From positions 1 to 13,553 of the forward strand of contig JASLIY010000106.1 in the NCBI GenBank assembly GCA_030152675.1: a stretch of DNA of 13,553 nt. Reading direction: 5' to 3'. How positions within the stretch are numbered: the first letter of the stretch is position 1; each line of letters starts with the position of its first letter. Below are positions 1 through 5,958 of the stretch, in pieces. A program made the position numbers and the translations under genes. Under the pieces are notes generated by a model. The model did no database searches and had not been told where the DNA came from. It saw only the letters and a program-made list of their open reading frames with translations. The stretch is from Acinetobacter sp. Its GTDB lineage: Bacteria > Pseudomonadota > Gammaproteobacteria > Pseudomonadales > Moraxellaceae.

Positions 1-133
1 GTTATTGGTTGTTGGTTTTGACGCAAGATAAATTGAATTGCTGCACTATTCATGCCGCATCAATGTAGTGTTCAAAACGCTAGTACTGATGCTGTGCTGA
101 GTTTGGTTGGTTTTTTCTACTCTTCTTGAGGGC

Positions 134-229
134 TTGTCGTCTATGACGATGAGGGGAGTGAGGGGAATGTTCAATGAATCTGAAGGGGAAAGGTGAAGGA
201 CGACAAAGGTCTTGAGCAGACCTATGTCG
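134..229 (-). other. Structured, C-rich 3' region after the flotillin gene
   Basis: This lies just past the flotillin stop, with no protein gene between it and the left edge. A hairpin begins 17 bp after the stop. On the minus strand its arms are CGACA+AGGTCT and AGACCT+TGTCG with a T-T mismatch between the segments and a 5-nt loop (201-229). TTGTCGTC (134-141) and GACGACAA (199-206) form a second exact inverted pair that competes for the same arm. Between them the minus-strand RNA carries CCCCUCA twice in tandem (plus-strand TGAGGGG at 150-156 and 159-165) and CCCC once more (185-188). No U-run follows the hairpin, so this is not a standard terminator. It could be a 3'UTR processing or regulatory element. 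The remaining sequence at 1-133 shows nothing I can name. Confidence 0.3.
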
Positions 230-246
230 TTGACGTGAATATTGAG

Positions 247-1974
247 TTACGAATTACTTGGGTTTGACGTGTCTTTGGCTTTAAGGTTTTGAGTAAGCCC
301 ATTGATATCGCCACCGTTAATGCCTAACTCATTCATCAAGCTATCAATTAAAGGTGCTTGTGAGCGATAACGGAGTGCACTGTTGACCACTTGATCAGAG
401 AGCGCCACTTGACCCGATTCAGCACCTTCGCCGGCACTTACTGAGGTCGCACCCATGCCGTTTAAACCATTGACTTGAAGAATTTTAATATCATCAATAT
501 TCTCCATCGGTTTAACACTTTCACGAATAATTTCAGGTAGGAATTTGATCAATGCCAAGCGAACTTGCATTTCAACCTGTTCAGTCGAGAGAATATTATT
601 GGCTTCGTTGACTGCACGTGTCCCTTCAGCATCAACTTGATATTGCTTTTCAAGTGCTTCGGCAAGCAGGATTTTCGCATCCGCTTCACCTTTGGCTTTT
701 AAGCGCACTTTCTCAGCGTCAGCTTCAGCACTAATACGAATCGCATCCGCTTCATCAACTGCGGCTTTTTTACCGGCCTCAGCAGCAACAGTGATCGCAA
801 TCGCATCTTTTTCAGCTTCTTGTTTGGCCGCAACCAAGTCAACCGCTTTAGCACGTTCAGCACGTTGAGTTTCACGAACAGTTAATACTTCCTCTTCGGC
901 TTTTACCGCTTGAGCACGCGCTTGGTCGGCGAGGGCTTTGGCCTCAGACTCGGCACGGGATTTTTCAGCGATGGCAATCGCACGATCTTGCTCTGCGAGT
1001 TCAATAGTTTTCTTTTGTTCAACTTGCGCTTTTTGCACCAGTTGGGATTTCAAAATATTTTCATTTTCGACATCACGTGCAGAGGCAATACGTTTGAGTT
1101 CAACTTCACGTTCTGCTGCAATTTGAGCTTCTTCAGCTTCGCGTTTTTTAGATGCTTCTTGGGTCGCGATTTCAGAAAGTTGCTCAGCACGACGTACTGA
1201 GATTTCACGTTCTTGTTGCAGCTTGGCGTATTCTTCTTCACGCAAAATTTGTAGGCGCGATTGTTCGGTTTGTAAGTTCTTTGTTTTGATCGCTAGATCT
1301 GCATCTTGTTCAATATCATTACGTTTTTTACGACGATCTTCAATTGTTTCAGTCAGCTTGGTGAGACCTTCGGCATCGAATGCATTTTGAGGGTTGAAGT
1401 ATTCGAAACTGGTTTGATCGAGACCTGTCAAAGAAACAGTTTCAAGTTCTAGTCCATTTTTGAACAAGTCTTCAGAGACCACTTGTTGAACTTTTTGTAC
1501 AAAGTCGACGCGTTTTTCATGTAATTCTTCCATCGCCATTTCAGCAGCAACAGAACGCAATGAATCAACAAACTTACCTTCAACCAAATCTTTTAACTCT
1601 TGCGGTGACATGGTTTTTTGACCCAATGTCTGAGCAGCGGTTGCGATCGATTCAGCGGTCGGTTTAACTCGAACATAAAACTCTGCCATCACATCGACAC
1701 GCATACGGTCACGGGTAATCAGTGCTTGATCAGCAGCACGTTTAACCTCTAAACGTAGGGTGTTCATGTTGACGGGAATCACTTCATGTAATACTGGCAG
1801 TACGATCGCACCACCACCTAAAATCACTTTCTCGCCACCAAAACCGGTACGAACAAAAGAAACTTCCTTGCTTGATCTTTTATAGAGTCGGGCGACAATC
1901 ACCCCAATAACCACCAAGGCGGTGAGTATAATCCCTGCAAAGACAATGATTTGATATAAGGAATCACTAAACAT
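247..1974 (-). CDS. yqiK: Flotillin family protein, YqiK type
   Basis: A 575-residue membrane-anchored flotillin (SPFH/PHB) of the YqiK group, thought to scaffold ordered membrane microdomains at the inner membrane; its exact job in Acinetobacter is unknown. One N-terminal transmembrane segment lies at about residues 8-30, followed by basic residues. The SPFH domain runs from about 33 to 205 (EKVILGGGAIVLPVLHEVIP is typical of the family). A very long Glu/Ala/Lys-rich coiled coil covers about 210-470, and the C-terminal flotillin region includes VRLALIKFLPEIIRESVKP, followed by a Gly/Ser-rich tail. Length is close to E. coli YqiK (about 550). The ATG has a purine-rich site (AAGAG) about 8 bases upstream. 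It follows the yqiJ-like gene by 26 bp on the same strand, the usual yqiJ-yqiK arrangement, so co-transcription is likely. The family call is firm; the symbol is by similarity and context. Confidence 0.93.
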   Translation of the reverse strand: MFSDSLYQIIVFAGIILTALVVIGVIVARLYKRSSKEVSFVRTGFGGEKVILGGGAIVLPVLHEVIPVNMNTLRLEVKRAADQALITRDRMRVDVMAEFYVRVKPTAESIATAAQTLGQKTMSPQELKDLVEGKFVDSLRSVAAEMAMEELHEKRVDFVQKVQQVVSEDLFKNGLELETVSLTGLDQTSFEYFNPQNAFDAEGLTKLTETIEDRRKKRNDIEQDADLAIKTKNLQTEQSRLQILREEEYAKLQQEREISVRRAEQLSEIATQEASKKREAEEAQIAAEREVELKRIASARDVENENILKSQLVQKAQVEQKKTIELAEQDRAIAIAEKSRAESEAKALADQARAQAVKAEEEVLTVRETQRAERAKAVDLVAAKQEAEKDAIAITVAAEAGKKAAVDEADAIRISAEADAEKVRLKAKGEADAKILLAEALEKQYQVDAEGTRAVNEANNILSTEQVEMQVRLALIKFLPEIIRESVKPMENIDDIKILQVNGLNGMGATSVSAGEGAESGQVALSDQVVNSALRYRSQAPLIDSLMNELGINGGDINGLTQNLKAKDTSNPSNS

Positions 1975-2000
1975 CTTGTTTTCTCTTACTTATGATAAAT

Positions 2001-2654
2001 TTAAATGAGATTCAAAATGGCTTTAAAGCCAATCGTGGTTTTCTGCGTCAGAATGACGGTTTGACCTTGTTTAAAGATCACGTCTGTTTCAGGTTCAACT
2101 AAAATATAGTGCGTCAGACCAAATTGATCCGTTACTTTGGCTTGGGCTGGATAGTTGATATGTGCATCACCTAAGATAATCTGCGCTTGGCGGCCAATTA
2201 ATTCTTCGCTATGAATCGCAGTGGTTTCATCTTTGGGTAAGACTTTGGCGATCCAACTGGCATTGATACGGATCAGTGGCATCGATAAAATCAAACTTGC
2301 CGGCGCGATGAGCCAGATCGGTAAATAACTCTGACTAAAATGATAATAGATCGCTTGAACGCTGAAGCCGAATAAGCCATATACCGTGAGAAAGATAATG
2401 AACCAAACCAACATGGGGATGCGGCCTACATAGAGCCAATCGAGCAATTGTAGAAAAATATTGCCATCAAGATCTAGATCGATATGCAGTTGGTGCCCAC
2501 TTTGTATTTGTTCTGGAATAAATTGATCGAGCAGACCTTGGCTGGTTGAACCGAATATCATCAGTAAGCATTCGATGAGACCAAGCATGAACATCAGGCA
2601 GAGACTGATACTAAAAAAAAGATTGGCGGGTTCAATAAATAATTCCCATAACAT
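2001..2654 (-). CDS. yqiJ: YqiJ-like membrane protein with C-terminal OB-fold domain
   Basis: A 217-residue protein resembling E. coli YqiJ, an NfeD-like partner encoded beside YqiK flotillin. Hydrophobic segments lie at about residues 10-34, 81-104 and 111-131. The C-terminal soluble part (about 148-217) contains ELIGRQAQIILG...AKVTDQFGLTHYILVEPE, which matches the YqiJ OB-fold domain. The middle LYVGRIPML and the KDETTAI stretch also parallel YqiJ. I chose the ATG at 2654 because the protein then begins MLWELFIEP, directly before the first membrane segment. An in-frame TTG at 2669 would add five residues (MIIYI), but neither start has a strong Shine-Dalgarno sequence. Known for the family: NfeD-like OB proteins pair with SPFH proteins. 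Inferred here: a flotillin complex in the inner membrane. The upstream promoter was not clearly identified; the DNA there is very AT-rich. Confidence 0.85.
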   Translation of the reverse strand: MLWELFIEPANLFFSISLCLMFMLGLIECLLMIFGSTSQGLLDQFIPEQIQSGHQLHIDLDLDGNIFLQLLDWLYVGRIPMLVWFIIFLTVYGLFGFSVQAIYYHFSQSYLPIWLIAPASLILSMPLIRINASWIAKVLPKDETTAIHSEELIGRQAQIILGDAHINYPAQAKVTDQFGLTHYILVEPETDVIFKQGQTVILTQKTTIGFKAILNLI

Positions 2655-3131
2655 TATATAAATAATCAACTGGTATTATTTTCGATATAGACGCTATCGA
2701 TAGAAAATTATCTAATCAAACTTATATAAACTAAGTGATTGAAATTTTAGAATAAAAATAAAAGCATATTTAAAATCGATTTGATTTTATCGGTCACAGG
2801 TGTTTTTTGCAACAGTTTATATTTTAATGTCAATATAAATCAATACTTTGAGCTTAGTAAAGCAGGATAAGTGTAAGATATTAAATGTTATTCAATTGCT
2901 TGTATTTATTGTTTTTATTCGCTATATATAGTTCAGTATGGATGAGTTAAATAATCACAATTGAATTAAAATGGATCAAAGGATTTAAATCGCCAAATTA
3001 TGAGAGGATTGTAAAGCAACATATATCGCTAAGACCGACTGCTTTCAAACCTAAGCTTGGACTCAAACTCAGAAGCGGGAAGTTTAAACAACAACTCTTC
3101 ATTTATGTTCAGTGAGCATCAGAATTCAGGC
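2655..3131. other. AT-rich intergenic region without a supported gene
   Basis: About 480 bp between the yqiJ-like gene and the sRNA terminator. It is strongly AT-rich. A short palindrome CTATCGATAG (2694-2703) lies about 40 bp upstream of the yqiJ-like start and might be an operator. The only open frames are tiny: a 21-codon hydrophobic frame on plus (2885-2950) and a 34-codon frame on minus (2998-3102), neither with a convincing ribosome binding site. I could not assign a clear promoter for yqiJ-yqiK here, although one must lie in this stretch or upstream of it. Confidence 0.4.
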
Positions 3132-3165
3132 AAAAAAATACGCAATGATTGGGGTGATCATTGCG
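3132..3165 (-). terminator. Rho-independent terminator of the candidate sRNA
   Basis: Arms CGCAATGAT (3141-3149) and ATCATTGCG (3157-3165) make a 9-bp perfect stem with a 7-nt loop. On the minus strand the stem is followed by UA and seven U residues (3138-3132). There is no U-run on the plus side, so it acts only on leftward transcripts. trpS already has its own terminator at 3345-3377, so this second one implies a separate transcript starting in between. Confidence 0.75.
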
Positions 3166-3237
3166 CAGAACAACGAACCTGCTTTCACAGCTTCGGTTAA
3201 GTTGCGAGTTATGAAGTTCGGGGGAGTTCATAACCGT
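3132..3237 (-). ncRNA. aar: Candidate small regulatory RNA, probably Aar
   Basis: A transcript of about 105 nt is bounded by a -10 box (TATGAT, 3249-3244 on minus) and its own terminator. It lies immediately downstream of trpS and its terminator. No protein frame fits. Visible structure on the minus strand: a 5' hairpin with arms GTTATGAA (3234-3227) and TTCATAAC (3215-3208) and an 11-nt loop containing CUCCCCC; a middle hairpin closed by AACC/GGTT (about 3198-3177); then the terminator hairpin, whose loop contains CACCCCA. C-rich loops are typical sRNA seeds, because they can pair with Shine-Dalgarno sequences. Known: Acinetobacter baylyi Aar, an Hfq-dependent sRNA linked to amino-acid metabolism, was described between trpS and sucD. 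Here the trpS side matches, but the other neighbour is yqiJ. Identity as Aar rests on position, not sequence comparison. The 5' end is estimated, and a start further upstream is possible. Confidence 0.6.
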
Positions 3238-3243
3238 TTTTAA

Positions 3244-3249
3244 ATCATA
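3244..3249 (-). promoter_or_regulatory. -10 element of the candidate sRNA promoter
   Basis: TATGAT on the minus strand, predicting a start near 3237, only a few bases before the first hairpin. At the expected -35 position (about 3267-3272) the sequence is AATGAA or CAATGA, a poor match. This suggests an activator-dependent promoter, which fits the paired repeats just upstream. Confidence 0.4.
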
Positions 3250-3275
3250 TCAACTTGGTTTTTTCATTCATTGGT

Positions 3276-3307
3276 ATTCACGTTAATAAGTGTTAATTCA
3301 CGTTAAT
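3276..3307. repeat. Two exact 12-bp direct repeats, 20-bp period, upstream of the sRNA
   Basis: ATTCACGTTAAT occurs at 3276-3287 and again at 3296-3307, exactly 20 bp apart, about two helical turns. Relative to the estimated sRNA start the repeats span roughly -39 to -70, the usual place for activator sites. The repeats lie between the trpS terminator and the sRNA -10 box. The regulator is unknown. A putative Lrp site has been reported for Aar of A. baylyi, but I do not see a clear Lrp consensus here. Confidence 0.55.
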
Positions 3308-3344
3308 TTCAATAAGTTGGTCAAAATTCTCACTTAAATAAATC

Positions 3345-3377
3345 AAAAAAAGGCCTTTATTTAAAAGGCCTTTTTTT
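3345..3377 (-). terminator. trpS terminator, symmetric (works in both directions)
   Basis: Arms AAAAAAAGGCCTTT (3345-3358) and its exact complement (3364-3377) leave a 5-nt loop. The A-run on one side and T-run on the other give a U-tract in either direction. It begins 14 bp after the trpS stop, so its main role is to end trpS mRNA and insulate the sRNA promoter downstream. Confidence 0.85.
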
Positions 3378-3391
3378 TGATTGTGCTGTCT

Positions 3392-4405
3392 TTAGAATCT
3401 AAATACGCCCAAACCTGTTTTAACTTCATCGAGTGTCTCTTGCGTGATATCACGGCATTTGTCTGTGCCTGCACGTAAAATATCCATGATGTAGTCAGGA
3501 TCTTTGGCCAACTCAATACGTCGTTCACGGATCGGACCAATCAATTCTTTAAGAACAGATTCGAGACGTTTTTTAACCGTACCATCACCTAGACCGCCGC
3601 GACGATAATGTTCTTTTAAAGCTGCGACTTCTTCTTTATTTGGATCAAAAGCATCAAGATAAGTGAATACAATATTGCCTTCAACTTGACCCGGATCTTC
3701 AATTCTTAAGTGATTTGGATCGGTATACATGGCATTTACGGCTTTCTTAATGTCTTTGTCTGAGGCATCTAATACGATAGTGTTGCCCAAAGATTTTGAC
3801 ATTTTGGCTTTACCATCGAAGCCGGGTAAACGGCTCATGTTTGAGAGTAAAGCTTGGCATTCAGGAAGCACATCATGGCCAATTTGACGATTGATACGAC
3901 GCACCACTTCATTGGTTTGCTCAATCATTGGAATCTGGTCATCGCCTACAGGAACGACAGTCGCTTTAAATGCAGTAATGTCTGCCGCTTGAGCGATTGG
4001 ATAACACAAGAAACCGGCTGGAATGTCGCGCTCAAAGCCACGTAATTGAATTTCAGCTTTAATGGTTGGGTTGCGTTCCAAACGAGATACTGTCACGAAG
4101 TTGAGATAGAGCATGGTCAGCTCATTCAACGCCGGTAAGCATGATTGGATACAAATCGTAGTTTTTGTTGGGTCGATTCCGACTGCTAAATAGTCTGTGG
4201 CCACTTCAATAATGTTACGACGTACTTTTTCAAAGTTATCTGCATTATCTGTCAAGGCTTGTGCATCGGCCAAGAGTAAGTGTTGGTGATGTGAATCTTG
4301 TAGACCTACACGTGAACGTAAAGAGCCAACAAAATGTCCTAAGTGTAATTGTCCAGTTGGACGGTCCCCAGTCAGAATGATCGGGCGTGAATCAAGGTTA
4401 CTCAT
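3392..4405 (-). CDS. trpS: Tryptophanyl-tRNA synthetase
   Basis: Attaches tryptophan to tRNA-Trp using ATP in the cytoplasm; a homodimeric class Ic aminoacyl-tRNA synthetase. The 337-residue length is typical. Signature residues are present: the HIGH-type motif HLGH at 21-24 after the TGDRPTG stretch, the GDDQ motif at 154-157, and the class I KMSKS loop at 201-205. The ATG at 4405 is preceded by GGAA about 9 bases upstream. It is a single-gene transcription unit: a good promoter lies about 50 bp upstream and a symmetric terminator 14 bp after the stop. It is divergent from the ypfJ-type gene. No T-box or Trp-rich leader peptide is visible in the leader. Nothing in the protein is unusual. Confidence 0.97.
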   Translation of the reverse strand: MSNLDSRPIILTGDRPTGQLHLGHFVGSLRSRVGLQDSHHQHLLLADAQALTDNADNFEKVRRNIIEVATDYLAVGIDPTKTTICIQSCLPALNELTMLYLNFVTVSRLERNPTIKAEIQLRGFERDIPAGFLCYPIAQAADITAFKATVVPVGDDQIPMIEQTNEVVRRINRQIGHDVLPECQALLSNMSRLPGFDGKAKMSKSLGNTIVLDASDKDIKKAVNAMYTDPNHLRIEDPGQVEGNIVFTYLDAFDPNKEEVAALKEHYRRGGLGDGTVKKRLESVLKELIGPIRERRIELAKDPDYIMDILRAGTDKCRDITQETLDEVKTGLGVFRF

Positions 4406-4462
4406 GAATTATTCCGATTTTTACCAAGTCGATTGACGACGTTGTGTCTTTGAATGGCATAT

Positions 4463-4492
4463 ATTGTACGGGATTATTTTTTTTTATGTCAG
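4463..4492 (-). promoter_or_regulatory. Sigma-70 promoter of trpS
   Basis: On the minus strand CTGACA (4492-4487) and TACAAT (4468-4463) are separated by 18 bp of mostly A/T. This is one base off consensus in the -10 box and one in the -35 box. It predicts a start near 4456 and a leader of about 50 nt before the trpS ATG. Confidence 0.6.
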
Positions 4493-4542
4493 TAACAATA
4501 TGCGATTCAAACATAACATCGATGCATTTTGCCTGAACATTT

Positions 4543-4560
4543 TGCTCAAGATCTTGAGCA
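4543..4560. promoter_or_regulatory. Perfect 18-bp palindrome between trpS and ypfJ
   Basis: TGCTCAAGATCTTGAGCA reads identically on both strands with no spacer, and no U-run flanks it. Its centre is about 60 bp upstream of the trpS -35 box and about 140 bp upstream of the ypfJ start, the place expected for a shared dyad-type operator. The regulator is unknown. Confidence 0.45.
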
Positions 4561-4689
4561 TTCTCCCTACTTCTACTCGCCATCTTATGTTTTGAATGAT
4601 TTTTTGAATTTATCTTTGCTGATAGTGTGGTTAAATAAATTTAAATCTTTTATAGATAACAAAAGTATAACTTGTAAGTGGGGTGGGAT

Positions 4690-5592
4690 ATGCAGTGGAA
4701 AGGCCGTCGTGAGAGTGGAAATATTGAAGATCGTCGTGGTGTGGGGGCAAAGACTGGTGGGCTGAGTATTTTAGGACTGGTTGTGGCTTTTGTGGCATGG
4801 AAATTTTTTGGCGTTGATCCACAGCAGGCTTATCAAGCCACACAGCAAATCCAGCAACAGACCCAACGCCAAAGCGCAGATGCCAAGCCATCGGCGCAAA
4901 CAGCGGAACAAAAAGAGGTGGCCAGCTTTGTTGCCACCATATTGGCAGATACCGAGGACACTTGGAGCGACATTTTTCGCCAACAGGGTGCACAGTATCG
5001 TCAACCGAAACTGGTCATGTTTAGTGGTGTTGTCAACTCGGGATGTGGTTCAGCTGAGTCTGCGATGGGGCCATTTTATTGTCCAGCAGATCAGAAAATT
5101 TATATCGACACGACCTTCTTCCAAGAGATGCACCAACAGTTAGGGATTCAAAAAGATCAGAATACTGCTCAGCGCATCACCCAAAATCAAGCAGGTGAGT
5201 TTGCACAAGCCTATGTGTTGGCGCATGAAGTTGGGCATCACGTCCAAAACCTCTTGGGCATTTCAACTCAGGTTGAAAAAATGAAACGCCAGTCGAGTCA
5301 AAAGCAAGCCAATCAACTTTCTGTGGCCTTAGAGTTACAGGCCGATTGTCTGGCGGGGGTCTGGGCCTATCGCACTCAACAACGAACACAGTTCTTACAG
5401 CCAGGTGATGTTGAAGTGGCGATGGATGCAGCGCATAAAATTGGCGATGATTACTTACAGAAACGAGCGCGAGGCCAAGTGGTGCCGGATAGCTTTACCC
5501 ATGGCAGCAGCGCACAACGTATGCAATGGTTCCAGACTGGTCTTCAAAATGGCGATATTGAACGGTGTGATACCTTTCAAGGCCAAGTTTAA
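4690..5592 (+). CDS. ypfJ: YpfJ-type neutral zinc metallopeptidase
   Basis: A putative zinc metallopeptidase of the YpfJ family (300 residues); the physiological substrate is not known. The N-terminus MQWKGRRESGNIEDRRG is the family signature and resembles E. coli YpfJ, which fixes the start at the ATG at 4690. A GTG at 4678 would add four residues (MGWD) and is less likely. A transmembrane segment follows at about residues 25-41, then a Gln-rich linker (about 45-70) and the catalytic domain. The zincin motif HEVGHH (HExxH) is at 179-184. A downstream ELQADCLAG (from about 215) probably supplies the third zinc ligand. The protein is likely anchored in the inner membrane with the enzyme domain outside the cytoplasm (inference). 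G-rich sequence just upstream of the ATG could serve as the ribosome binding site. It appears to be transcribed alone, with no clear terminator after it. Confidence 0.93.
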   Translation: MQWKGRRESGNIEDRRGVGAKTGGLSILGLVVAFVAWKFFGVDPQQAYQATQQIQQQTQRQSADAKPSAQTAEQKEVASFVATILADTEDTWSDIFRQQGAQYRQPKLVMFSGVVNSGCGSAESAMGPFYCPADQKIYIDTTFFQEMHQQLGIQKDQNTAQRITQNQAGEFAQAYVLAHEVGHHVQNLLGISTQVEKMKRQSSQKQANQLSVALELQADCLAGVWAYRTQQRTQFLQPGDVEVAMDAAHKIGDDYLQKRARGQVVPDSFTHGSSAQRMQWFQTGLQNGDIERCDTFQGQV

Positions 5593-5639
5593 GTCGATGT
5601 CGCGAAGTGCTTGAAGAAGGATGTTGATACGTATATCGA

Positions 5640-5668
5640 GCGTGGACGGATGCCGAATGAGTCCACGC
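5640..5668. other. Hairpin downstream of ypfJ, possible weak terminator
   Basis: GCGTGGAC (5640-5647) and GTCCACGC (5661-5668) form an 8-bp GC-rich stem with a 13-nt loop, 47 bp after the ypfJ stop. No T-run follows on either strand, so it is not a canonical Rho-independent terminator. It may instead stabilise the ypfJ mRNA 3' end. Confidence 0.3.
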
Positions 5669-5707
5669 GAGAAAACCCACCAGTTTACCACTGAACTTGC
5701 ATTATCT

Positions 5708-5736
5708 TTTCTGCTTACTTTATGTATCCTTAAAAT
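5708..5736 (+). promoter_or_regulatory. Candidate promoter of the antiporter gene
   Basis: TTTCTG (5708-5713) and TAAAAT (5731-5736) are separated by 17 bp, predicting a start near 5743 and a leader of about 215 nt. Weaker alternatives exist closer to the gene, in the AT-rich stretch at 5820-5940, so this assignment is tentative. Confidence 0.3.
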
Positions 5737-5742
5737 AAAAAC

Positions 5743-5958
5743 TGACTTCTTTGCGTGAAGGTTGCTGTCTCATGTGCAGTTGATGCAGCAACTCCGCCGA
5801 GTGTTTGATTTTTTATGTTAAAAAAAATAATTTTTTAAAACCCTGTTTGCATTTTTTTTGTAAACTTGCCCTGTTTTGTATGAAAACAACTGTTCGTTCA
5901 ATTTTAAATAGATTGAATATCAACTTTATTCAAATTAAAAAGTGATATTAGGATTTAC
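5743..5958 (+). other. Long leader region before the antiporter gene, with hairpins
   Basis: There is no protein gene in this stretch. Near its 5' end are a small hairpin, CTTC/GAAG (5746-5760), and a larger one, GTTGCTG (5761-5767) with CAGCAAC (5786-5792). A run of A and T follows (5819-5838), and a small dyad TTCAAT/ATTGAA sits at 5897-5917. I do not recognise a known riboswitch. If the promoter at 5708-5736 is real, these hairpins are at the start of the antiporter mRNA. Confidence 0.3.

Noticed and set aside
57..92. GCATCA/TGATGC inverted repeat near the left edge as a terminator
   Set aside because: Only 6-bp arms with a 24-nt loop. The nearest T-run is 20 bp away on the plus strand, where no gene is being transcribed.
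910..1200. 96-codon plus-strand frame opposite the flotillin gene
   Set aside because: Its Phe/Leu-rich composition is the mirror of the Glu/Lys/Ala-rich coiled coil on the other strand.
2655..2669. TTG start at 2669 for the yqiJ-like gene
   Set aside because: It adds only MIIYI, with no better ribosome binding site. The ATG at 2654 gives a start resembling the family. It remains possible.
2885..2950. 21-codon hydrophobic plus-strand frame
   Set aside because: Such short hydrophobic frames are expected by chance in AT-rich DNA. There is no well-placed Shine-Dalgarno sequence; the AGGA lies too far upstream.
2998..3102. 34-codon minus-strand frame in the intergenic region
   Set aside because: No ribosome binding site, no recognisable features, and it lies past the sRNA terminator.
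4398..4583. 61-codon minus-strand frame overlapping the trpS start, and a 25-codon frame inside it, as a trpS leader peptide
   Set aside because: The frame spans the trpS promoter, so trpS mRNA would not contain most of it. The shorter frame has no Trp codons and no attenuator hairpin follows.
4678..4689. GTG start for the ypfJ-type gene
   Set aside because: The family N-terminus MQWKGRRES begins at the ATG at 4690.
5455..5691. 78-codon minus-strand frame at the ypfJ 3' end
   Set aside because: Mostly antisense to ypfJ, with no family resemblance and no ribosome binding site.
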